Shown: positions 1-7,630 of the stretch, piece after piece | Position numbering within the stretch: position 1 is the first letter of the stretch | How the letters are laid out: each line of letters starts with the position of its first letter | Notes under the pieces: model-generated | Databases searched by the model: none | What the model was told of the DNA's origin: nothing | What the model saw: the letters and a program-made list of their open reading frames with translations, nothing else | Program-made: the position numbers and the translations under genes | From: Thioalkalivibrio sp. | GTDB lineage: Bacteria; Pseudomonadota; Gammaproteobacteria; Ectothiorhodospirales; Ectothiorhodospiraceae | Assembly (NCBI GenBank): GCA_003555285.1 | Contig: PWGH01000113.1 | Coordinates: forward strand, 1 to 19,295 | DNA: 19,295 bases | Reading direction: 5' to 3'

Positions 1-2
1 AC

Positions 3-176
3 CGGCAACCGGGGGGCGCCGATCACGACCTGGACGCCTTGCGCCGGGAATTGAAGGGTTTGGCCCCGACACCGAAGCTGCGCCGCTTGATCGAGTGGAT
101 GTCCCCCGCCCGGCACCCGACCCCCGCCGGCTTGATGGCCACGAGAGTCTTCAGTCGTTGGCTGCACCGATCCTGA
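3..176 (+). CDS. C-terminal end of an unidentified protein (5' partial)
   Basis: An open frame runs in from the window edge and ends at TGA 174-176, giving about 57 residues. The visible part is arginine- and leucine-rich and probably helical, and ends with FSRWLHRS. I recognise no domain. Of the three forward frames, one stops early (around base 52); another stays open to about base 207 but looks less protein-like (rich in Pro, Arg and Gly). The choice of this frame is therefore a judgement. Nothing can be said about function. Confidence 0.35.
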   Translation, partial: RQPGGADHDLDALRRELKGLAPTPKLRRLIEWMSPARHPTPAGLMATRVFSRWLHRS

Positions 177-208
177 GTCGACGCGGCCCCCCGACGCCTG
201 ACCGGTGC

Positions 209-274
209 TGATACCTGGAACTGATGCCTGGGATTGATACCTGGCGCGAATACCGGGGGCCTGATGCCTGGAGC
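209..274. repeat. Degenerate 13-bp tandem repeat tract
   Basis: Units of the form TGATRCCTGGNNN begin at 209, 222 and 235, followed by a decayed unit at 248 and another good one at 262. Looser GATGNNNCCTG-like pieces continue to about 350. The tract fills most of the gap before the methyltransferase gene at 378. The repeats are seen directly. Whether they bind a protein or are only slippage-generated spacer is unknown. Confidence 0.5.
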
Positions 275-377
275 CGGATGGATAAGATCTGGTGTATGGG
301 GTTTGATGGATGCTGCCTGCGGTTTGGGCTCAATGGATGAAGCCTGCTCGCCAGGCCTGATGCAATAGGAGTCCAGG

Positions 378-1337
378 ATGGCCCAGCAACCCCTTGAACC
401 CTTATCCGAAGCCGATGCCGCCCTGCTCGAACTCGGCCGTCGATTGCAGCGTCAGGGGTATCGATTCACCACGGTGACCCCGCACACGCATGCATTGCAG
501 CTTCGGCGCAGCCCCGGAGCCCTGGCGCAGGATCGTCGGGATGTCTTCGGCTGGTGCCGCCCCTTTCGCAAGGGCCTCCTCACGACCACCGAACTCGACC
601 TGATGCAACAGGCGCGGGTGTTGCGAAACGAAGCAGACGGCCAGTGGCGAAGCACCGTGCGCTGGTCCAGTCTGGGGGACTTCCTGTTCGCCCACTCGGC
701 CTATCCGACCGATGCTCCGGATGCGGTCTTTTTTGGACCGGACACCTATCGCTTTGCACACGCGATCGAGGCCCACCTGCAACACCATCCCGGACCGGTG
801 CGCCAAGCCGTCGACATCGGCTGCGGCTCCGGCGCCGGGGCCATCGTGCTGGCCGCGGCTCGGCCCGACGCCACGGTGTTGGCGGTGGACATCAATCCGG
901 GGGCCCTGCGCTTTGCCCGGCTAAATGCCGAACTCGCCGGAATGCATCAGATTGGTCTACAGCTCAGTGATGCCCTTCAAGCGACCGAAGGCGCCTTCGA
1001 CTTGATCTTCGCAAACCCCCCGTACATGGCCGATCCGCAGGCGCGCGCCTACCGTCATGGCGGTGGGACCTTGGGTGCAGCATTGTCCCTGAGGATCGTC
1101 GACGAGGCCCTTGCCCGGCTGGCACCCAGCGGGCGACTGCTGCTGTACACGGGGGTTGCGATGATCGCCGGCGAGGACCCGTTCCTGCGCGCCCTGCAGC
1201 CCCGCCTTGAGGCGCAGGCGTGTGCCTGGACCTATCGGGAAATCGACCCCGACGTCTTCGGTGAGGAACTGCTGAAGCCCGGTTATGAAGCCGTGGATCG
1301 GATCGCAGCGGTGGTGCTGACCGTGTGTCGGCCATGA
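378..1337 (+). CDS. Class I SAM-dependent methyltransferase with NPPY motif
   Basis: This 319-residue protein has a C-terminal Rossmann-type methyltransferase domain. The SAM-binding motif I is VDIGCGSGAG (about 145-154), the acidic end of strand 2 is AVDINPGA (169-176), and the substrate motif NPPY is at 213-216. NPPY is typical of N5-glutamine (PrmC/HemK-like) and N6-adenine methyltransferases that act on a planar amide or amine. The N-terminal 130 residues are not a recognisable PrmC helical domain, so it is probably not the release-factor enzyme itself and the substrate is unknown. The start is supported by AGGAGT at 366-371. Its TGA overlaps the next ATG as ATGA, suggesting translational coupling to the downstream sensor kinase. 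A role in signalling is inferred only from this linkage. Confidence 0.85.
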   Translation: MAQQPLEPLSEADAALLELGRRLQRQGYRFTTVTPHTHALQLRRSPGALAQDRRDVFGWCRPFRKGLLTTTELDLMQQARVLRNEADGQWRSTVRWSSLGDFLFAHSAYPTDAPDAVFFGPDTYRFAHAIEAHLQHHPGPVRQAVDIGCGSGAGAIVLAAARPDATVLAVDINPGALRFARLNAELAGMHQIGLQLSDALQATEGAFDLIFANPPYMADPQARAYRHGGGTLGAALSLRIVDEALARLAPSGRLLLYTGVAMIAGEDPFLRALQPRLEAQACAWTYREIDPDVFGEELLKPGYEAVDRIAAVVLTVCRP

Positions 1338-3589
1338 ACCCCACGCCGCCCGAGCGCGAAGCGGAGCGTTTTCGCACGACCTTCGAACAGGCCCCGGTTG
1401 GAATCTCGCACCATGCGCCCGATGGCCAATGGCTCCTGGCGAACGCGCGCTTTGCCGAAATGCTCGGCTACCGGCCGGACGAGTTGATCGCGCAGTCCTT
1501 TCAGGAAATCACCCATCCGGAGGATTTGGCCGCCGATCTTGCGGGCATGCAACGGGCCCTGCGCGGCGAAATCGAACAGTACAGCGTCGAGAAACGCTAC
1601 ATCTGCAAGGACGGCAGCCTGCTGTGGACCTTGCTGCATGCGTCCCTGGTCCGCGACGTCGACGGCCGGCCGGCGTACTTCATCAGCGTGGTGCAGGATA
1701 TCTCGGCGCGCAAAGCGGCCGAGGCGGCGCTGCGCGCCAGTGAGGAACGGTTCCGTCGGGTGTTCGAGAACAGCCTCGATGCGATCCTGGTGGCCGACGA
1801 CGACGGGCATTTCCTGCTGGCCAATGCCGCGGCCTGCGAGCTGCTCGGCTATGACCGCAAGACCCTGCTCACGATGAAGGTGACGGACCTGCAATCGACC
1901 GGACCCACCAGCGCTGCGGAACAGTGGCAGACCTACCGGGACAAGCCTGCGGCTCGCGGCCGGTCTCGCTTCCTGCGCCCCGACGGCGAAGAGCGGCTGG
2001 TCGAGTACGGTGCGGTCGAGATCGCCCCGGGCGAGCACGTGTCGATTCTTCACGACGTCACGGAAACCCAGCGGCAGGCGGCCGCATTGCGCCAGAGCGA
2101 GCAGACCTTGCGCACCGTGGTGGAATCCATCCCGATCGGAATCTGGCTCACCGACGCGCAGGGGCGAATCCGGTACGGCAACGCGGCGGGGCAGCAGGTC
2201 TGGGGTGGACAGGCCCTCGTGGGCGTGGCCGATTACGGCGAGTACCGCGGCTGGTGGGCGGACACCGGAAAACGCATTGACGCCGAAGAGTGGGCGCTTG
2301 CACGCGCGCTGCAGGGCGAAGTTTCGTTGAACGAGCTGATCGAGATCGAAACCTTCGACGGCGAGCGCAAGCGCGTTCTCAACTCGGCACTGCCCCTGCG
2401 CGCAGAGGACGGATCGATCCTCGGGGCCATGGTGGTCATCGAGGACATCACTCCGCGTTATCACGCCGAACGCGAGACGGCGATCAGTCAGCAACGACTG
2501 GCCGCGGTTGTGAACGCGGCCGCGGATGCCATCATCAATACCGATGGGCAGGGCCGCATCGACAGCGTGAACCCGGCGGCCGAGCACCTGTTCGGGTGCG
2601 ACCCCGACGCGCTCGCCGGACACCCGATCGGGGATCTGATGCGCACGACCAGCGGCGGCAACCCCTTGAGCCTGATGAGGCTTCCCTCAAGCCAAATCCG
2701 ACCCTCGGACCGATGTGACACTGCGCCTTCCCAGACCGCCCTCAGCGCATCGCCCCGCGAATTGACCGCACGCCACACGACAGGCGCCACGTTTCCGGTG
2801 GAGGTGTCGATCAGCTGCGTGCCCCACCTGGATGCCATCACCTGGATCATCCGCGATGTCACCGAACGACGCCGAATTCAGGCAGCGCTGCGCAAGACCG
2901 AGCGCATGGCGATCATCGGCAACCTCGCCGCCGGCCTGGCCCACGACATGACCAATCTGGTCACGCCGATCGGCCTGGCCTTGTCATCGCTGGAGCGGGA
3001 CGATCTTCCGGAGCCGGGTCGGCGTGCGCTGCAGCTGATCCGCTACAGCGCCGCTTCGCTCGAAGAATTAACCCGAGCCGTGCGCAAGCTGGTTCGGGAC
3101 GACCCGCAAAGCCCGCCGGAGCCGACCGAGCTTGCGGCCTGGTGGCGCAACGTGCAGCCCTTGCTGGAGGCCACGTTGCCTCCAGGGGTGCTGCTGGCCG
3201 CCGACCTCCGGGCGGCGCCGCCGATCCTCGTGAATCCAAGTCAGCTGACCCGGGCGGTGCTCAATCTGGTGGTCAATGCCGCCGAGGCGCTGGTGGCGGG
3301 CGGCCGGGGCGGTGGCCATATCACCGTTGAAGGTGGGCCGGACCCCCTCGGCGCCGTCTTCGTCCGTGTCCAGGACGACGGTCCGGGCATTGCCCCCGTC
3401 GTATTGGGGCGTATCTTCGAGCCCTTCTTCTCCACCAGCGCACGCGATTTTTCCAGCGGACTCGGTTTGCCGATGGTCAAGGCTTTTGCGATCGCGGCGG
3501 GGGGATCGGTGTCGATCGTGACCGCCGCCAACGAGGGCACCGCGATCACCCTCCGCCTGCCGATCGCGGGCGTTGACACGGCGGCATGA
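1334..3589 (+). CDS. Soluble multi-PAS sensor histidine kinase
   Basis: The 751-residue protein has no membrane segment and is expected to be cytoplasmic. Four PAS-like modules follow each other at about 10-130, 135-250, 256-380 and 385-515; the first two carry the GYRPDEL and GYDRKTL type helices usual in PAS domains. A HisKA domain follows with the phospho-accepting histidine at about 537 in GLAHDMTN, including the DxxN motif linked to phosphatase activity. The ATPase domain shows the N box (LNLVVNAAEAL), G1 (DDGPGI), F box (FEPFF) and G2 (SGLGLPMV). There is no receiver domain, so it needs a separate partner. ATG 1334 is preferred because it overlaps the methyltransferase stop as ATGA; GTG 1325 would add three residues. 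The ligand is unknown. Soluble PAS kinases of this layout occur in alcohol-oxidation regulatory clusters (family knowledge), which is only suggestive here. Confidence 0.9.
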   Translation: MNPTPPEREAERFRTTFEQAPVGISHHAPDGQWLLANARFAEMLGYRPDELIAQSFQEITHPEDLAADLAGMQRALRGEIEQYSVEKRYICKDGSLLWTLLHASLVRDVDGRPAYFISVVQDISARKAAEAALRASEERFRRVFENSLDAILVADDDGHFLLANAAACELLGYDRKTLLTMKVTDLQSTGPTSAAEQWQTYRDKPAARGRSRFLRPDGEERLVEYGAVEIAPGEHVSILHDVTETQRQAAALRQSEQTLRTVVESIPIGIWLTDAQGRIRYGNAAGQQVWGGQALVGVADYGEYRGWWADTGKRIDAEEWALARALQGEVSLNELIEIETFDGERKRVLNSALPLRAEDGSILGAMVVIEDITPRYHAERETAISQQRLAAVVNAAADAIINTDGQGRIDSVNPAAEHLFGCDPDALAGHPIGDLMRTTSGGNPLSLMRLPSSQIRPSDRCDTAPSQTALSASPRELTARHTTGATFPVEVSISCVPHLDAITWIIRDVTERRRIQAALRKTERMAIIGNLAAGLAHDMTNLVTPIGLALSSLERDDLPEPGRRALQLIRYSAASLEELTRAVRKLVRDDPQSPPEPTELAAWWRNVQPLLEATLPPGVLLAADLRAAPPILVNPSQLTRAVLNLVVNAAEALVAGGRGGGHITVEGGPDPLGAVFVRVQDDGPGIAPVVLGRIFEPFFSTSARDFSSGLGLPMVKAFAIAAGGSVSIVTAANEGTAITLRLPIAGVDTAA

Positions 3590-3649
3590 GCGAACGCTGA
3601 AAAGACCAGGAGCTCCGGTCGACGTGAGTTCCAGCGGGATTCCGGGCGC

Positions 3650-3688
3650 ATGCTTGGGCCGATTGATATGCCCGGGCCGATTGAATTG
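3650..3688 (+). repeat. Short direct repeat GGGCCGATTGA
   Basis: The 11-mer GGGCCGATTGA occurs twice, about 19 bases apart, in the 154-base gap between the PAS kinase and the receiver-like gene. It could be a binding site for a dimeric regulator or chance. There is no further support. Confidence 0.3.
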
Positions 3689-3743
3689 CCACCCGACCAG
3701 GGCTAGCTTGAGTGTTCCTGCGTCCGTCAAGGTGTCTGCCACC

Positions 3744-4142
3744 GTGTCCGAACTGCTGCTGTTTTCGATCGTGGAATCACCTGGCCACCCGAACCTTGGC
3801 GAGCTGTACCGACGCCGGCAGATCATCGAAGTCACCGTGCCCTCGGTACGCAAGGCCATCCAGGCGCTCAAGCAGCAGCGTCCGGACTATGTGGTCGCCG
3901 AATTCTTCTACGGCTACGGCAACAACTACGCCGGTGCCAATCTGGGCAACCTCGACGTGTTTCTGGCCAGTCTGCAGAAATACGCCCCCGCTGCGCGAGT
4001 GATCGTGCTGGTCGACCCGGATCAACGTGAGTACGCCGAGCGCCTGGCCGACCGCTATCCCGTGCATGCGGTGCTGGTGCAGCCGGTGATGGCGGCCGAC
4101 GTCGCAGCGGTGCTGCCCGTTGGAACGTCGCAGGGAAGGTGA
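3744..4142 (+). CDS. Receiver-like (pseudo-receiver) protein
   Basis: With a GTG start at 3744 this is a 132-residue protein, the size of a single response-regulator receiver domain. The pattern of alternating hydrophobic strands and helices fits that fold: LLLFSIVES, then a helix, RPDYVVAEFF at the place of strand 3, RVIVLVD at strand 4, and VHAVLVQPV at strand 5. The usual residues are missing. There is no paired acidic pocket, the phospho-accepting Asp position falls at Ala52/Glu53, and the invariant Lys before Pro is Gln113. It would not be phosphorylated normally and could act as a constitutive adaptor or decoy. It lies between two histidine kinase genes. The start is uncertain: GTG 3732 and TTG 3708 are in the same frame, and AAGG at 3729-3732 suits GTG 3744. 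The fold assignment is by eye. Confidence 0.65.
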   Translation: MSELLLFSIVESPGHPNLGELYRRRQIIEVTVPSVRKAIQALKQQRPDYVVAEFFYGYGNNYAGANLGNLDVFLASLQKYAPAARVIVLVDPDQREYAERLADRYPVHAVLVQPVMAADVAAVLPVGTSQGR

Positions 4143-4154
4143 CTCGAGGCGTGC

Positions 4155-4199
4155 TACGGGGAAACCCGTATGCCGGGCCTGCGGAACATCGCCTAGACT
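4155..4199 (+). promoter_or_regulatory. Palindromic operator and promoter of the MASE1 kinase-regulator operon
   Basis: A perfect inverted repeat TACGGG-GAAA-CCCGTA spans 4155-4170. It is followed by a 19-base gap after CCCGTATG (4165-4172) and then CCTAGACT (4192-4199), a plausible -10. The operator sits where a -35 would be, the typical place for an activator of the FixJ/LuxR class. The same CCCGTATG-N19-CCTAnnCT arrangement recurs at 14925-14959. Expected transcript start is near 4206, giving a leader of about 60 bases. Binding by the regulator encoded at 5910-6560 is inference. Confidence 0.6.
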
Positions 4200-4267
4200 G
4201 GATCCGAGGCCGATAACCCCCAAGGACCAGTAACCCCTCGAGATCCATTACTGCGTCAGGTCCAATC

Positions 4268-5923
4268 ATGTCCAGCACATCGACATCGCTGATCCGTTCG
4301 TCCAGCCGTCCGGAGGCCTCGGCTTCCTGGCTGCGGCTGGCCGGCCGCAGTGCGATGCTGATTGCCCTCTACTATGCGGTCGGTCTGTGGGGCTACGTGT
4401 TCACCCCCGATGCGTACGGCATCCCGCTGGTCTGGCCGGCCACCGGCGTGGGTCTGGCCTTCGTCTACCTGTATGGCTATCGGTTGCTGCCGGCCCTCGG
4501 GCTCGCCGTCGCCTTCGTGCTCTGGCAGTTCACCGGGTCGATGATGGCGCCGATCGAAACCGTCGGCGTGACCCTCGCAACCCTGGTCGGAGTCACCTTG
4601 GGCGCTCACGGCCTGCGTCGCTTCGGATTCTCGGCCCGTTTCGAACGCCTGCGCGACGTCTGGCTGTTCCTGGCCATCGGCGGTCTAGCGGCCTCCGGGA
4701 TCGCGGCGACCGCCGGAGCCTGGGGCATGGCGGTCAGCATGGACGCGGTGAGCTTCCGCGACACTTGGTGGCTGTGCTGGAGCGCCGACCTGATGGGCCT
4801 GGTGCTGGTGGCGCCGGCGCTGTTGAGCTGGCTCGGCACGCGCTTCGAGCGCACGATCGACGGCGGCTGGGCGATGGACACCGCGCTGGTTTCAAGCCTG
4901 GTTACCGTGACCGTGGTCGTCTACGGCGGTCACCTGCCGATGGGCATCGCGATGCCGCTGTCGTACGCCGTCTTTCCACTGGTGATGCTCGCCGCCCTGC
5001 GCTGCCCGGTGCAGATCACCACCAGCCTGACCCTCGCGGCGGGCGCCATTGCGCTGTCGGGAACCGGATGGGGCCTTGGACCCTTCGCCGAAGTCGGCCT
5101 GCACACCAGCCTGCTGTCGTTGAACGTTCAACTGGCGCTGTTGGTGTCGACCAGCCTGCTGCTGATCGCACTGCGCCGGGAGCGCGAGAGCGCCGAGGCG
5201 CGCGCCCGGCAACACCTCGACGAACTGGCGCGCGCCGGACGCCTGAGCACCCTGGGGCAACTGTCCGCGGGCCTCGCGCACGAACTCAACCAGCCGCTTT
5301 GTGCGCTGGCGAGCTATGCCCAGGCCAGCAAGCGGCTGCTGGATCGGGGTCGTATGAACGAACTGCGGGAAGCGCTCGGCCAACTCGATGCCGGCGCACA
5401 CCGCGCCGCGGAAACGGTGCGGCAGATGCGCGCCTTTGCCGCCGGTCAGCCGTCGGTGTACCAGCCCATCGCCCCGGCCGATCTGCTGCGGCCCGTCCTC
5501 GACCTGTTGCGACCGGAAATGCGCCGGCGCCACGTGAAGGTGGAACTCGCCCTCGACGATGCGCTGCCGACGGTGACCGTCGCTCCGGTGCAGATCGAGC
5601 AGGTTCTGGTGAACCTGTTGCGCAACGCGATGGAGGCCGTCGAAGGCCGTAGCAACGCCCGCATCGAGCTGTCGGTCCGCCGGCAGGACGTCGAGGTGCA
5701 GATCCGGGTCACCGACAATGGACCCGGGATCCCGCGGGAACGCCTGCCGAACCTGTTCGATCCCTTCGCGACCTGGAAAATCGGCGGCCTTGGCCTCGGG
5801 CTTTCCATCAGCCGCTCCCTGGTCGAGGCCCATGGCGGCCATTTGACGGCACGCAACCGTGAATCCGGCGGCGCGGAATTCCTGTTCACCCTGCCCGTGG
5901 AGGCCCGTGATGCCCGCACCTAA
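4268..5923 (+). CDS. MASE1-type membrane sensor histidine kinase
   Basis: This 551-residue protein starts with about eight to ten hydrophobic segments (roughly residues 25-305), including YGIPLVWPATGVGLAF, a signature of the MASE1 integral membrane sensor domain. After a short linker comes HisKA with the phospho-accepting His in LSAGLAHELNQPL, the subclass shared with FixL and DctB. The ATPase domain shows N box VNLLRNAMEAVE, G1 TDNGPGIP and G2 GLGLGLSISRSLVEAHGG. ATG 4268 is preceded by CAGG at 4257-4260. The gene overlaps the response regulator by 14 bases, so the two almost certainly form a pair. MASE1 kinases paired with FixJ-type regulators occur in control of short-chain alcohol and aldehyde metabolism in several proteobacteria. 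The ligand here is unknown. Confidence 0.92.
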   Translation: MSSTSTSLIRSSSRPEASASWLRLAGRSAMLIALYYAVGLWGYVFTPDAYGIPLVWPATGVGLAFVYLYGYRLLPALGLAVAFVLWQFTGSMMAPIETVGVTLATLVGVTLGAHGLRRFGFSARFERLRDVWLFLAIGGLAASGIAATAGAWGMAVSMDAVSFRDTWWLCWSADLMGLVLVAPALLSWLGTRFERTIDGGWAMDTALVSSLVTVTVVVYGGHLPMGIAMPLSYAVFPLVMLAALRCPVQITTSLTLAAGAIALSGTGWGLGPFAEVGLHTSLLSLNVQLALLVSTSLLLIALRRERESAEARARQHLDELARAGRLSTLGQLSAGLAHELNQPLCALASYAQASKRLLDRGRMNELREALGQLDAGAHRAAETVRQMRAFAAGQPSVYQPIAPADLLRPVLDLLRPEMRRRHVKVELALDDALPTVTVAPVQIEQVLVNLLRNAMEAVEGRSNARIELSVRRQDVEVQIRVTDNGPGIPRERLPNLFDPFATWKIGGLGLGLSISRSLVEAHGGHLTARNRESGGAEFLFTLPVEARDART

Positions 5924-6560
5924 ACGCCCCCAAGTCTACCTGGTCGATGACGACGCCGACGTACGCGCGGCCGTCAGCCTGTTGCTGAAGACCGAGGATT
6001 TTCGCGTCAGCGCCTTTGCCGACGCCGGCGCCGTGCTGGCCGCGGTCGACGCCGCCACGCCGGGGTGCCTGGTCCTCGATGTCCGCCTGCCGGACATGGA
6101 CGGGCTGACGCTGCAGCGTCGACTCCGTGCCCAGGGGGTCGAGATGCCGGTGATCTTCATTACCGGGCACGGCGACATCCCGATGGCGGTGCGCGCGGTC
6201 AACGAGGGCGCGCTGGATTTCCTGGAAAAGCCCTTTCACGATGTCGCGCTGATCGACGGCGTGCGCGATGCCCTGGCGCAGGACGCGCAACGACGCGCCG
6301 GGGCGGCCGAGATGGCGCAGGTGGAAGAACGCCTGGCCTCGCTGACCCCGCGCGAGCGGCAGGTCCTGGAAGCCCTGCTCGACGGCCAACCCAACAAGCT
6401 GATCGCCCGCGCCTTGAATGTCAGCGTGCGCACCGTGGAGATCCACCGGGGTCATCTGATGCAGAAGATGGGCGCAAAGAGCGCCTCCCACCTGGCGCGC
6501 CTGGCGCTGGCCTGCGCCGACTACCGGGACCGTTTGGCGCCAGGCCCGCTCCCCGTCTAG
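5910..6560 (+). CDS. FixJ-family response regulator (receiver plus LuxR-type HTH)
   Basis: This 216-residue protein has an N-terminal receiver domain with the acidic pocket DDD at 13-15, phospho-accepting Asp57 in LVLDVRLPDMDG, Thr85 in FITGHGDI and Lys107 in LEKPF. The GHGDIPMAVRA stretch is characteristic of the FixJ/StyR/TodT subgroup. A LuxR-type helix-turn-helix follows at about 144-200, with LTPRERQVL and NVSVRTVEIHRGHLMQKM. ATG 5910 has GGAGG at 5899-5903 and lies inside the end of the kinase gene, supporting translational coupling. It should act as a phosphorylation-dependent transcription activator. The candidate targets are the operator before the kinase gene and the similar one at 14925, which is inference from the shared promoter layout. 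Confidence 0.93.
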   Translation: MPAPKRPQVYLVDDDADVRAAVSLLLKTEDFRVSAFADAGAVLAAVDAATPGCLVLDVRLPDMDGLTLQRRLRAQGVEMPVIFITGHGDIPMAVRAVNEGALDFLEKPFHDVALIDGVRDALAQDAQRRAGAAEMAQVEERLASLTPRERQVLEALLDGQPNKLIARALNVSVRTVEIHRGHLMQKMGAKSASHLARLALACADYRDRLAPGPLPV

Positions 6561-6699
6561 GCCTGCCCAGCCCCCCCTCGATCGCCAATAGGCCCCGCTG
6601 CGACAAGGGCCTTATGCAGTGCTCTGGTCCCAGCACCCGCGTCCAAATGAACGCGTCCTCTAACCCCATTATGGCCCCGGGATCATCCTTCGGGTCGCT

Positions 6700-6770
6700 G
6701 CGGATGCTCGCTCACCCGCGGCTCCCACAGAGAATATCCTGTAGGAGGTGAGCCCTCTCGGCGACACCCT
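6700..6770. repeat. Inverted pair of REP-like palindromic units
   Basis: CTCCCACAG (6722-6730) and CTGTAGGAG (6739-6747) are inverted copies with one mismatch, separated by eight bases. Each extends outward into a GC-rich imperfect palindrome: on the minus side GTGGGAGCCGCGGGTGAGCG, on the plus side GTAGGAGGTGAGCCCTCTCG. The GTRGGAG head followed by a GAGC-rich stem is the form of REP units in Pseudomonas and relatives (family knowledge). Two inverted units make a BIME-like doublet. A third related unit lies at 7486-7515. Confidence 0.5.
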
Positions 6771-6878
6771 GCATAGCGCAAGGTGGGAAAGGGACTTTGA
6801 GGTTTGCGCGGTGCTGTGGTTTTCCCCTATGGGTTGGTGCGTAGGGTTCTGTTCGAAGTCCGGTGGTTTAATCATAGT

Positions 6879-6912
6879 CAGTTCATCACCACCAGCCTGG
6901 AACGATGAACTG
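6879..6912. promoter_or_regulatory. Perfect 9-bp inverted repeat upstream of exported protein gene
   Basis: CAGTTCATC (6879-6887) and GATGAACTG (6904-6912) are exact inverted copies with a 16-base spacer. There is no T run, so it is not a classic terminator. It lies about 70 bases before the ATG at 6984, in a position to act as an operator or as a hairpin in the 5' leader. Function is not known. Confidence 0.4.
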
Positions 6913-6983
6913 AGCGAAGCCCTTGGATGTTAAGTGCCACGGACTCGTCATTAAACGCCAACCACCGACCTGAGGATTTGACC

Positions 6984-7400
6984 ATGAACCCGATTGATAA
7001 CAAGCACGAGAACAGCAATGCCACGCTTCAGGATGCAGTGCACATGGAGACCGACGAGCACCGGCCCGCGAAGGGCCTGATGGTAAGCTGGAAGGTGCTG
7101 GCGTTCGGGATGCTGCTCCTTCCCGCAATGGCCACCGCCCAATACAGCGGAGCCTCCGGTGATCTACCGGTTCCCGGGGCAAGCGATCATCCGAGCTTCC
7201 AAGGCATCGATCAGAGCGGCAAACGGCCGGCAAAGGCCTATTATGACAACGATCAACCGGTTCCCGGGACCGGGGATCACCCGGGTATCGCCGGTGGCAT
7301 GCAAGGTGGTGGCACGCCGGCGGAGTCCTATATGGATGCCGGGCAGCCGATTCCCGGTACGGGCGACCACCCAGCGTTCCGGCGCTCCAGCAATCGATAA
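6984..7400 (+). CDS. Small exported protein with three PxPGxxDHP repeats
   Basis: With ATG 6984 (TGAGGA at 6970-6975) the protein has 138 residues. A 32-residue polar stretch precedes a clear signal peptide, SWKVLAFGMLLLPAMATA, with likely cleavage after ATA before QYSG. An internal ATG at 7080 would give a normal-length signal peptide, but its AAGGG is only four bases away. The mature part, about 86 residues, is built from a repeated unit. The motif reads PVPGASDHP, PVPGTGDHP and PIPGTGDHP, separated by Gly-rich linkers with RPAKAYYD and TPAESYMD, giving a period of about 34-37 residues. It has no cysteines in the mature part and no enzyme motif. Such low-complexity small periplasmic proteins are often induced under stress or during growth on special carbon sources, but I do not recognise this family. 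It is probably a single-gene transcript ending at the terminator at 7420-7467. Confidence 0.75.
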   Translation: MNPIDNKHENSNATLQDAVHMETDEHRPAKGLMVSWKVLAFGMLLLPAMATAQYSGASGDLPVPGASDHPSFQGIDQSGKRPAKAYYDNDQPVPGTGDHPGIAGGMQGGGTPAESYMDAGQPIPGTGDHPAFRRSSNR

Positions 7401-7419
7401 ATCGTCGTCCGAAGTCCCT

Positions 7420-7467
7420 GCCGCCCGGTGTTCCGCAATGCGCGCGGACCCCCGGCGGCCTCTTTTT
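7420..7467 (+). terminator. Intrinsic terminator of the exported protein gene
   Basis: GCCGCCCGG (7420-7428) pairs with CCGGCGGC (7452-7459) with one bulge. An inner hairpin forms from TCCGC and GCGGA. TCTTTTT follows at 7461-7467. It begins 19 bases after the stop codon at 7400, a good rho-independent terminator. Confidence 0.7.
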
Positions 7468-7485
7468 GTGCTGACAACCCGGACC

Positions 7486-7515
7486 GTGGGAGGCGAGCGT
7501 AGCGCTTCGACCTCC
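7486..7515 (+). repeat. REP-like palindromic unit
   Basis: GTGGGAGGCGAGCG starts at 7486. GGAGG (7489-7493) pairs with CCTCC (7511-7515), and an inner AGCG pairs with CGCT. The head and stem resemble the two units at about 6700-6770, suggesting a dispersed family in this genome. Confidence 0.4.
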
Positions 7516-7630
7516 TCTGGGCTGGTTGTGACGAAGTCGACTGGCCGTTCCGATCGGTGGGAAATCCCTTAGAGATCGTCGTCACAAGTCCTTTGTGATC
7601 GGATACAGGCCCAATCCACGACTTGCTGGT

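Larger units (their letters stand above)
6561..6983. other. Gene-free stretch with REP-like and inverted repeats
   Basis: I see no convincing gene here. The stretch holds a weak hairpin just after the regulator gene (AGGCCC 6590-6595 with GGGCCT 6607-6612, no T run), a REP-like doublet (about 6700-6770), and a perfect 9-bp inverted repeat before the exported protein gene (6879-6912). A reading frame at 6748-6933 starts at a GTG fused to its own ribosome site and has unlikely composition. Confidence 0.6.

Noticed and set aside
224..340. 38-codon frame within the 13-bp repeat tract
   Set aside because: No ribosome site, and the sequence arises from the repeats themselves.
1283..2623. Long minus-strand open frame (446 codons) opposite the PAS kinase
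   Set aside because: It mirrors the kinase gene, whose domains are clear. Long antisense frames are expected from GC-rich codon bias, and its composition is low in normal protein patterns.
6824..6833. CCCCTATGGG, similar to CCCGTATGGG of the 14925 site
   Set aside because: No -10-like sequence occurs 19 bases after it, and the first half of the palindrome is absent.
6748..6933. 61-codon frame starting at GTG after TAGGAG
   Set aside because: The ribosome-like sequence abuts the start codon and is part of a REP-like palindrome. Composition is unlike the real genes.
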